A DNA stretch of 5,651 nucleotides, taken from positions 1-5,651 of the forward strand of contig JAGOBQ010000305.1 in assembly GCA_017999215.1 (NCBI GenBank), given 5' to 3'. Both the position numbers and the translations under genes were made by a program. The stretch is from Thermoanaerobaculia bacterium (GTDB taxonomy: Bacteria > Acidobacteriota > Thermoanaerobaculia > UBA5066). Below, piece after piece: positions 1 through 5,651 of this stretch; positions within the stretch are counted from its first letter, which is position 1, and each line of letters starts with the position of its first letter. The notes below the pieces were generated by a model. The model made no database searches, was not told the origin of the DNA, and saw only the letters and a list, made by a program, of their open reading frames with translations.

Positions 1-1
1 C

Positions 2-208
2 GCGGTCCCGGTCGGCGACGACGCGGCGCTGGCCGACGGCGCGGCGGCCCTCCTCGCGGACGTGGCGCGGCGCCTCGCGATGGGAGCGGCCGCGCGCGCC
101 TGGGCGTGGGAGAACCGGGCGTCGGTGGGCGCGGAGCGCTTCGCGGCGCTCTACGACGAGGTCATCGCCGCGCGAGCCGCCGGGCGGCCGAAGAGAGTCG
201 CCGCTTGA
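2..208 (+). CDS. Glycosyltransferase family 4-like protein, C-terminal fragment
   Basis: An open frame enters from the left edge and runs 68 codons to TGA at 206-208; the start and the catalytic core lie outside the window. The visible part has the alanine-rich helical tail typical of GT4 (GT-B fold) enzymes: a VPVGDDAAL entry followed by ALLADVARRLAMGAAARAW, where family members carry 'LLADPxLRxxMGxxAR', and ending in ERFAALYDEVI, matching the family's 'xxYLALYxEL' closing helix. Such enzymes transfer a sugar from a nucleotide-sugar donor onto a lipid, glycan or protein acceptor at the cytoplasmic face of the membrane. Its last 47 bp overlap the end of the convergent minus-strand gene. The acceptor and donor cannot be inferred. 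The call rests on a short helical tail only, so another GT-B enzyme is possible. Confidence 0.7.
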   Translation, partial: AVPVGDDAALADGAAALLADVARRLAMGAAARAWAWENRASVGAERFAALYDEVIAARAAGRPKRVAA

Positions 209-1352
209 GGACGCTCGCCCACGCCGCCGCGAGCCGTGCGCCCGAAGCGTCCGGCGCGACGTTCGCCCGCACCTCGTCGAGCGGCGGAAGAAGCGTCCGG
301 AAGAGGAAGCGCGCCGCGCGGAGCGTCCCGTCGGTGAGCCCGAGGGCCGTCGAAGTCCAGCCCCGCTCCGGCCGCGCGTGGCGGAGGACCGGGAGCTCCG
401 CCGCGCGCTCGAGGACGCGCGACGAGACGCCGCGCGCGACCCGTTCGAGCGAGCCGGCATCGAACGTCGCCGGGAAGAGCCGCTCCACGGCGCGCGCGGC
501 GAGCGCGACCGGGCCCCTCTCCCCGCGCGCGAGATCGGGGATCGGGAGCGGCCCGTTCCCCCGGGCAAGGACGACGAAGTCGAACGCCTGTACTCCGCGC
601 AACCCCTTCGCCGCGAAGTCCTCGGCCGCGTGGAAGAGGAGGTGGCGAAGGAGCGCGTCCCGCGAGGGGAGGGCCCAGCTTCCCGCGGCGGCCGCGCCGC
701 GCCGGAGCGCGTCCGTCGCGTCGAGGACGCTCCCGAGGACCTCCAGCCGGAACGAGCGGTGGAGCTCGATGCGGAGCGGGTTTCCCGGGTGCTCGCAGGC
801 GGGGAACGGGACGCGCTCCTCGCGCTCGGCGAGGACGAGGTGCCGCCTCGTATTCCAGAGCGGCGCGTACCCGAGCGCCTCGCCGATCCTCGCCGCCGCC
901 GCCCGCAGGTCGGCCTCCGAGTCGAAGAGGAGGTCGAGGTCGGCCATGGGCCGCAGTCCCGCCGGGATCTCCTTCCCGAGGACGAGCGCCGCCCCCTTCA
1001 GCGGAACCGCCCGCAGGCCCGACGACGAGAGGATCTCCTCGATGCTCGCGAGGAGCCCGAGGACTCTCTCGCCGCGCTCCGCGCACCTCTCCCCCTCTTC
1101 CGCGAGGTGGTCGCGGAGCGACGGCGCGAGGACCGCGACGTCGGGGAGCCGGGCGAGGCGCGGCCCGAGCCCCTGCAGCGACGCCGCGAAGGCCGCCGTC
1201 CGCGCCCGCGCGTCGTCCTCGGCGAAGGCCCCGAGCGGCGCGGCGGTGCCGTCCCGCAGCGCGGCCAGGGCCGCGAGGCCCGCGGCCGCGACGGCGGGCT
1301 CCCCGAGCCGCCGCATCGCCTCTTCAGCCGAGAACGGAGCGAGCTCGCTCAC
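162..1352 (-). CDS. Nucleotidyltransferase-fold protein of the NTP_transf_5 family
   Basis: A 396-residue protein from a GTG start at 1352-1350 to TGA at 164-162. The NTP_transf_5 (PF14907) signature is clear: VPLKGAALV (about residues 116-124) followed by GLRPMADLDLL (132-142), which holds the DxD-type acidic pair of the nucleotidyltransferase fold. It continues with IELHRSF (195-201; the family has a 'xxLHW/LHRxx' strand) and HLLFHAAEDF...RGVQAFDFVVL (237-262; 'H...H...LRxLxDLxxL' in the family). Members are uncharacterised and often lie in exopolysaccharide or peptide-modification loci. The convergent GT4-like neighbour fits a glycan locus. The start is uncertain: an in-frame ATG at 1421 and one at 1454 would extend it, but those extra residues are arginine-rich and unlike the domain. 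The GTG has only a poor GAGG about 13 bases upstream; an internal ATG at 1316 is also possible. Family assignment is firm, function unknown. Confidence 0.82.
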   Translation of the reverse strand: MSELAPFSAEEAMRRLGEPAVAAAGLAALAALRDGTAAPLGAFAEDDARARTAAFAASLQGLGPRLARLPDVAVLAPSLRDHLAEEGERCAERGERVLGLLASIEEILSSSGLRAVPLKGAALVLGKEIPAGLRPMADLDLLFDSEADLRAAAARIGEALGYAPLWNTRRHLVLAEREERVPFPACEHPGNPLRIELHRSFRLEVLGSVLDATDALRRGAAAAGSWALPSRDALLRHLLFHAAEDFAAKGLRGVQAFDFVVLARGNGPLPIPDLARGERGPVALAARAVERLFPATFDAGSLERVARGVSSRVLERAAELPVLRHARPERGWTSTALGLTDGTLRAARFLFRTLLPPLDEVRANVAPDASGARLAAAWASVLKRRLSSAARRLARR

Positions 1353-1406
1353 CGCGCGGCCCCGGCCTCGTCGGGAGCGTTCCGCCTCCGTTCCGCGATG
1401 ATCACC

Positions 1407-1419
1407 AAGGAGGACCTCC
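1407..1419 (+). promoter_or_regulatory. Strong ribosome binding site inside a palindrome (DUF2231 gene)
   Basis: AAGGAGG at 1407-1413 is a near-perfect Shine-Dalgarno sequence, six bases before the ATG at 1420, and fixes that start. It lies in an imperfect 19-bp palindrome (1405-1423, CCA-a-GGAGG-a-CCTCC-a-TGG, 8 of 9 pairs) that also covers the start codon. The 67-bp gap between this gene and the divergent GTG start at 1352 shows no convincing -35/-10 pair. Confidence 0.8.
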
Positions 1420-1899
1420 ATGGACCCGTCGCTTCCGCTCCACCCCGCCGTCATCCACTTCCCGATCGCCGCGGCGTTCTTCGCCGCCGGAGCGCTCGCG
1501 CTCGCTCACGTCCGCCCGGGGGCCCGCGCCGCGTCGCTCTCGGCCGCCGCGCTCCTCCTCGCCGTCGCCGTGGCCGGCGGCCTCGTGGCGGCGGTGACGG
1601 GCTGGCTCTGGGCGGACACGCTCGCCTACCTCGCCGGGGGCTGGGGTCCGCTGCCCGGGCCGAAGGCGGTCGAGGGGCTCGCGCAGAGGCACGCCCTCCT
1701 CGGCCTCGCCTCCGTCGCGACGGCGGCGGTCGCGCTCGCGCTCGTCCTCCGCGCCCGCAGGCGCGACGCGCCCCCGACGCTGGCGCTCCTTGCGGCCGTC
1801 CTGGCAAGCGCCCTCGTCGGGGCGACGGGACACGTGGGCGGGACGATGGTCCACAACCCGCCGCCCCCCGCCGACGAGGCCGCCGCCGGCGAGCGCTGA
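1420..1899 (+). CDS. DUF2231 family integral membrane protein
   Basis: A 159-residue hydrophobic protein. The opening LHPAVIHFPIA (residues 7-17) is the hallmark of DUF2231 (PF09990), whose members begin with 'LHPxxVHFPIA'. Four membrane segments are apparent, about residues 12-30, 38-60, 91-111 and 119-137. Histidines recur near membrane boundaries (H8, H13, H91, H138, H145), and the last helix ends in GATGHVGGTMVH, matching the family's 'GxxGGxxVxxHG' motif. The paired histidines have led to suggestions of haem or metal binding in this family, but that is not established. It is convergent with a cytochrome c gene only 21 bp away and close to a second cytochrome-like gene, which fits a respiratory or redox setting. 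The start is fixed by AAGGAGG six bases upstream. Its biochemical role is unknown. Confidence 0.88.
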   Translation: MDPSLPLHPAVIHFPIAAAFFAAGALALAHVRPGARAASLSAAALLLAVAVAGGLVAAVTGWLWADTLAYLAGGWGPLPGPKAVEGLAQRHALLGLASVATAAVALALVLRARRRDAPPTLALLAAVLASALVGATGHVGGTMVHNPPPPADEAAAGER

Positions 1900-1905
1900 C
1901 ATGCC

Positions 1906-1945
1906 GGTCCGGGCCCTCCGCTACTTCGGGGTGAGGGCCCGGACC
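1906..1945. terminator. Perfect 13-bp inverted repeat across the convergent 3' ends
   Basis: GGTCCGGGCCCTC (1906-1918) and GAGGGCCCGGACC (1933-1945) are exact reverse complements separated by 14 bases. The structure begins 6 bp after the DUF2231 stop codon. Its loop contains the cytochrome c stop codon (1921-1923) and its right arm lies inside the cytochrome coding sequence (residues about V103 to L106). No T-tract follows on either strand, so it is not a textbook intrinsic terminator. A bidirectional transcription end or 3' RNA-stabilising hairpin is the best reading. Confidence 0.65.
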
Positions 1946-2250
1946 TCGGCGACGAGGGCCTTGATCTGCTCGTTGCTGAGCTTCCGGCCGAACGCGGGCA
2001 TCTTGTCCCGTCCACGGCGGATCGATCCCTCGAGGCGCGAGTCGGAGACCGAGGCGAGCCACCGCGGATCGGTCAGGTCGCGCGCGTTCCGCTTCTTCCC
2101 TTCCTCGGTGTTGGACTTCCCGTCCGACCCGTGGCAGACGGTGCAGTAGGCCTCCCAGGTCGACGAGCGCCCCGGCCCTTCGGCCCGCATCGGCCCCGCC
2201 AGGAGGCAGGCACCGAGCACGGCAGCGGCGATTCCGGTCTTTCTCGACAT
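1921..2250 (-). CDS. Secreted monohaem cytochrome c, class I
   Basis: A 109-residue periplasmic electron carrier. Residues 1-23 (MSRK, then a hydrophobic run, ending MRA) form a signal peptide with probable cleavage after A23. A C15 preceded by LGA could be read as a lipobox, but the hydrophobic segment continues past it, so a soluble product is favoured. CTVCH (C36, C39, H40) is the covalent haem c site, and M84 in KMPAFG is the expected distal axial ligand. The closing helix LSNEQIKALVAEVRAL (91-106) matches the 'LSxxxIxxLVxYVRxL' end of small class I cytochromes. Length is normal for the class. The ATG at 2250 is chosen because AAGGGAGA lies 8-9 bases upstream; an in-frame ATG at 2304 would add an arginine-rich extension before the signal peptide. 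It is divergent from the lipoprotein/barrel operon. Redox partners are unknown. Confidence 0.92.
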   Translation of the reverse strand: MSRKTGIAAAVLGACLLAGPMRAEGPGRSSTWEAYCTVCHGSDGKSNTEEGKKRNARDLTDPRWLASVSDSRLEGSIRRGRDKMPAFGRKLSNEQIKALVAEVRALTPK

Positions 2251-2311
2251 TCGCGATCTCTCCCTTCGCCGGGAGTGTCGCGCGTCGCGCCCCGCTCTCC
2301 GCACGCCCGGG

Positions 2312-2324
2312 GCGGGAATCCCGC
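2312..2324. promoter_or_regulatory. Palindrome GCGGGA-A-TCCCGC, possible operator
   Basis: Six-base arms are perfectly complementary about a single central A. It sits five bases left of the Crp/Fnr-like site in the divergent promoter region. No specific regulator is recognised. GC-rich six-base arms can arise by chance in DNA of this composition, so the call is weak. Confidence 0.3.
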
Positions 2325-2329
2325 GACGT

Positions 2330-2345
2330 CGTGATCCGGGTCACG
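2330..2345. promoter_or_regulatory. Crp/Fnr-family-like operator, CGTGA-N6-TCACG
   Basis: The sequence CGTGATCCGGGTCACG has the exact half-sites and spacing of the Crp/Fnr superfamily consensus core GTGA-N6-TCAC, with 7 of 8 positions of the 16-bp palindrome pairing. Its centre (2337.5) is about 61 bp before the plus-strand ATG and 87 bp before the minus-strand ATG. If AAGAAT at 2368-2373 is the -10 box, transcription would begin near 2379-2380 and the site would be centred close to -42, the position of class II Crp/Fnr activation. No regulator gene is in the window. Confidence 0.5.
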
Positions 2346-2398
2346 GGCGGCGCGCGCGCTCCCTCCCAAGAATCGGCCCACCCGAAAGGAGATGCGTC

Positions 2399-2839
2399 AT
2401 GTCCGCTCGAGCCCGACTTCATCGGCTCGCTCCGCTCGTCGTCTTCGCGGCCGTCGCGGCTCTCGCGTGCGGCACGCGCAAGAGCCCGACGGAGCCGGTC
2501 GACGACCCTCCCAACCCGAACGCGACGTTCTCGAGGGTGCAGGCCGAGGTCTTCACGCCCTCGTGCGCCCTCTCGGGATGCCATGCCGGCGCGGCCCCCG
2601 CGCAGGGAATGAACCTGAGCGCGGGAAGCGCGTATGCCCAGGTCGTCGGAGTCGCCGCCGTCGGCTCCTCGCGCCTGCGCGTCGCGCCGGGCGACGTCGC
2701 GGGCTCGTACCTCGTCTCGAAGCTCCGGGGGGACGCCACGATCACCGGAAGCCGGATGCCCCTCGGCGGCCCCTACCTCTCCTCCGACCGGGAGCAGCTC
2801 GTCGTCGACTGGATCCGGCGCGGCGCTCCGAACGACTGA
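2399..2839 (+). CDS. Cytochrome c-like lipoprotein with a CX4CH motif
   Basis: A 146-residue exported protein. A positively charged N-terminus and a hydrophobic run (residues 10-23) lead to ALAC, so C24 is the probable lipidated cysteine; position -3 is Ala, which is permissible but not the usual Leu. A Pro/Asp/Asn-rich linker (29-42) follows. The domain then begins FSRVQAEVFTPSC and carries C56-ALSG-C61-H62, a CX4CH variant of the haem c site. After it come AQGMNLS (68-74), VAPGDVAGSYLVSKL (95-109), RMPLGG (119-124; M120 a possible axial ligand) and an end LSSDREQLVVDWIRRGA (127-143). This order (CH, then 'LxLS', 'PGDPxxSxLxxKL', 'MPxxG', 'WIxxGA') is that of planctomycete-type cytochrome c domains. 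GGAG at 2388-2391, seven bases upstream, fixes the start. It is the first gene of an operon with the barrel protein. Haem binding is inferred; the cysteines might instead form a disulfide. Confidence 0.82.
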   Translation: MSARARLHRLAPLVVFAAVAALACGTRKSPTEPVDDPPNPNATFSRVQAEVFTPSCALSGCHAGAAPAQGMNLSAGSAYAQVVGVAAVGSSRLRVAPGDVAGSYLVSKLRGDATITGSRMPLGGPYLSSDREQLVVDWIRRGAPND

Positions 2840-2847
2840 GGTCCCCC

Positions 2848-3645
2848 ATGAAGAGAAACGCGCCGCTCCTCGCCCTCCTTCTCCTCGCCGTCCCGCCGGC
2901 CGCTTCGCAGGAGGCGCCCGCCTGGGACCCGGGCTACGGAATGCGGTTCCTGACGACGCACTCCCCGCTCGTGAACGACCCGGGGATCCTCGAGACGCTC
3001 TTCACGCACCGATTCAACCAGCCCGTGAACGAGGCCGGCGGCAACGACCTCTTCGGCCTCGACAACGGCGCGAACATCGGGATCGGCCTCTCCTGGGTCC
3101 CGGTGCGTCGCGTCGCGGCCGAGGTCTACCGCGCCTCCTCCGGCGGCGACTACGAGCTCGCCGCGAAGGTCGCCCTCCTCGAGCCGACGGAGGCGAGGCC
3201 TCTCGGCGTCGCCGTGCGCGCCGGCGCGAGCTGGATGACGAAGTACGACATCGAGCGGAAGGCCGGCGGGTTCGGCCAGCTCCTCGTGGCGTGGACCGTC
3301 GCGAACCGCGTCACCGTCGCCGCGGCCCCCTCGTACGCCTCGAACACGCCCCTCTTCGAGGACGTCTTCAACGTGCCGCTGGCGCTCCAGGTCCGCCTCG
3401 GGAGGGGCTTCCTCGCGACGGGCGAGTACGTCTTCCGCAACCGGGACCTCGACGGCTCGAAAGGGCAGTGGTCGTTCGGCCTCGAGAAGTCGGTCTACCG
3501 CCACCGCTTCCTCGTCTGGATCGGGAACTCCGCCGCGTCGACGGTCGACCAGACGCTGGCGGGCGACTACGCCGGCGGGGTGATGGAGTCGAACCTCCGC
3601 CTCGGCTTCAACATCTCGAGGCAGTTCCGGATCGGGGGCGAGTAG
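2848..3645 (+). CDS. DUF5777-type outer-membrane beta-barrel protein
   Basis: A 265-residue protein whose first 20 residues (MKRN, a leucine-rich core, then PPAAS) form a signal peptide with probable cleavage AAS/QE. The mature chain matches the DUF5777 beta-barrel pattern: a short N-terminal segment with THRFN (53-57), LFGLDNGANIGIGLSW (68-83; the family has 'FFGLDxGANIRxGLxY'), then alternating polar/hydrophobic strands, for example VAVRAGASW (121-129), QLLVAWTVANRVTVAAAPSY (144-163), ALQVRLGRGFLATGEYVF (179-196) and NLRLGFNI (249-256). It ends in GGE, not the usual terminal aromatic residue of outer-membrane barrels. It starts eight bases after the lipoprotein stop, and its Shine-Dalgarno GAGG (2838-2841) overlaps that stop, so the two genes are translationally linked. 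Related proteins often accompany cytochrome or redox genes; the function and any ligand are unknown. Confidence 0.8.
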   Translation: MKRNAPLLALLLLAVPPAASQEAPAWDPGYGMRFLTTHSPLVNDPGILETLFTHRFNQPVNEAGGNDLFGLDNGANIGIGLSWVPVRRVAAEVYRASSGGDYELAAKVALLEPTEARPLGVAVRAGASWMTKYDIERKAGGFGQLLVAWTVANRVTVAAAPSYASNTPLFEDVFNVPLALQVRLGRGFLATGEYVFRNRDLDGSKGQWSFGLEKSVYRHRFLVWIGNSAASTVDQTLAGDYAGGVMESNLRLGFNISRQFRIGGE

Positions 3646-3665
3646 GCCGCGGGCCTTTCGTCCCG

Positions 3666-3694
3666 TTGACTCTCTCCGTCCGGGCGCCTACGGT
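3666..3694 (+). promoter_or_regulatory. Sigma-70-type promoter of pgm
   Basis: TTGACT (3666-3671, 5 of 6 to consensus) and TACGGT (3689-3694, keeping the key T, A and final T of the -10) are separated by exactly 17 bases. Transcription would begin near 3701, leaving a leader of only about 12 bases that starts at the Shine-Dalgarno GGAGG (3702-3706). This gives pgm a promoter of its own, apart from the upstream operon that ends at 3645. Confidence 0.6.
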
Positions 3695-3712
3695 GCCCGG
3701 CGGAGGATCCGA

Positions 3713-5353
<1,641 letters not shown>

Positions 5354-5380
5354 AGGCGGGCCTTCCTCCCGAGAACCGAA

Positions 5381-5411
5381 GGGCCCCGGCGCCTTACGGC
5401 GACCGGGGCCC
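5381..5411. terminator. GC-rich bidirectional terminator hairpin
   Basis: GGGCCCCGGCGCC (5381-5393), a TTAC loop, then GGCG, a bulged A (5402) and CCGGGGCCC (5403-5411) form a 13-bp stem with one bulge. It lies 27 bp after the pgm stop and 28 bp from the stop of the convergent minus-strand gene. On the minus strand it is followed by TTCGGTTCTC, a weak T-rich tail; on the plus strand there is none. It therefore looks best as the terminator of the leftward gene, probably also blocking read-through from pgm. Confidence 0.75.
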
Positions 5412-5439
5412 GGGAACCGGGGCAGGCAGGGGCGGAGGA

Positions 5440-5651
5440 TCAGGCCTTCGGCTTCTCGGCCGGGGCGTTGACGAACTCGCGGGCGAAGGTCTGCCAGCTC
5501 TCGTCGTCCAGGTTCGCCGCGGCCCCCTTGCCCGGCAGGCCGCCGTCGGCCATCACCGGCACCGTCGCGTGGACGCGGGCGGGGACCATGAAGTCGGCCA
5601 GGCGGTGGAGCTCCTCGCGCAGGAAGTGGGTCGCGGCCGCGCCGATGCGCA
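5440..5651 (-). CDS. Unrecognised protein, C-terminal 69 residues
   Basis: An open frame enters from the right edge and ends at TGA (5442-5440); the start is outside the window. The visible residues read as a real protein: THFLREELHRLADFMVPARV (7-26) is a plausible amphipathic helix, followed by HATVPVMADGGLPGKG, then LDDESWQTFAREFV (47-60) and a Lys/Pro/Ala tail. Codon use keeps the high third-position GC of its neighbours, and the convergent arrangement with a shared hairpin supports it as a gene. No signal peptide, membrane segment or catalytic motif can be judged from the fragment. I do not recognise the family. Confidence 0.65.
   Translation of the reverse strand, partial: RIGAAATHFLREELHRLADFMVPARVHATVPVMADGGLPGKGAAANLDDESWQTFAREFVNAPAEKPKA

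Larger units (their letters stand above)
2251..2398. promoter_or_regulatory. Divergent promoter region between two cytochrome-type genes
   Basis: This 148-bp stretch separates two divergent start codons and must hold the promoters for both. It contains two palindromes listed separately (2312-2324 and 2330-2345). On the plus strand AAGAAT at 2368-2373 resembles a -10 box (4 of 6 to TATAAT) without a -35 match upstream, as expected for an activator-dependent promoter. No leftward -35/-10 pair is convincing. Ribosome binding sites lie at each end: AAGGGAGA (minus) and AAAGGAG (plus, 2385-2391). Confidence 0.6.

Noticed and set aside
176..188. Small inverted repeat GCCGC-CGG-GCGGC inside the convergent overlap
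   Set aside because: A 5-bp all-GC stem within coding sequence is expected by chance at this composition.
106..1934. Long plus-strand open frames (106-1401 and 378-1934) over the NTP_transf_5 gene
   Set aside because: They are Arg/Ser/Ala-rich or Arg/Glu-rich with no motifs, and the minus strand encodes a recognisable family over the same bases.
1451..2584. A 377-residue minus-strand open frame spanning the DUF2231, cytochrome c and lipoprotein genes
   Set aside because: It is Arg-rich, lacks motifs and crosses three genes in other frames that have clear family signatures.
2392..2847. An in-frame upstream extension of the barrel protein, starting at 2392
   Set aside because: The extension is the out-of-frame shadow of the lipoprotein gene. 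A signal peptide and Shine-Dalgarno place the true start at 2848.
3645..3658. GGCC-GCG-GGCC followed by TTT after the barrel gene, as a terminator
   Set aside because: The stem is only 4 bp with three T residues; too weak to call in GC-rich DNA, though it is in the right place.

Overview
The window is very GC-rich bacterial DNA with strong G/C bias at third codon positions, dense gene packing and clear Shine-Dalgarno sites. The gene set is a Gram-negative-type envelope (signal peptides, a lipoprotein, an outer-membrane-type beta-barrel protein), monohaem c-type cytochromes, and a DUF5777-type barrel. This would fit a high-GC Acidobacteriota-like or related deep-branching environmental bacterium, but the phylum is an inference and no marker gene is present to settle it. 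No RNA genes, CRISPR arrays, insertion sequences or phage genes are visible.

Layout, left to right. (1) 2-208 (+) is the C-terminal tail of a GT4-like glycosyltransferase that overlaps, tail to tail by 47 bp, the end of a minus-strand nucleotidyltransferase-fold protein (162-1352, NTP_transf_5 type). This pair looks like the edge of a polysaccharide or glycan locus. (2) 1420-1899 (+) is a four-helix DUF2231 membrane protein, convergent with a small secreted class I cytochrome c (1921-2250, -). A perfect 13-bp inverted repeat sits across their shared 3' ends. (3) A 148-bp divergent intergenic region (2251-2398) carries a Crp/Fnr-type palindrome (GTGA-N6-TCAC) and a second palindrome. It drives leftward the cytochrome c and rightward a two-gene operon: a cytochrome-like lipoprotein with a CX4CH motif (2399-2839) and a DUF5777 beta-barrel protein (2848-3645). 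(4) 3713-5353 (+) is a complete phosphoglucomutase (pgm) with its own recognisable promoter. (5) 5440-5651 (-) is the C-terminal part of an unrecognised protein. A strong GC hairpin lies midway between its stop codon and that of pgm.

Functionally the centre (1420-3645) reads as a small redox/envelope module: a membrane DUF2231 protein, a periplasmic cytochrome c, a lipoprotein with an unusual haem-like motif, and an outer-membrane barrel, probably under a Crp/Fnr-family regulator. The electron donor or acceptor and the role of the barrel cannot be told from the sequence. The flanks (glycosyltransferase tail, NTP_transf_5 protein, phosphoglucomutase) are sugar and glycan metabolism and need not be connected to the redox module.
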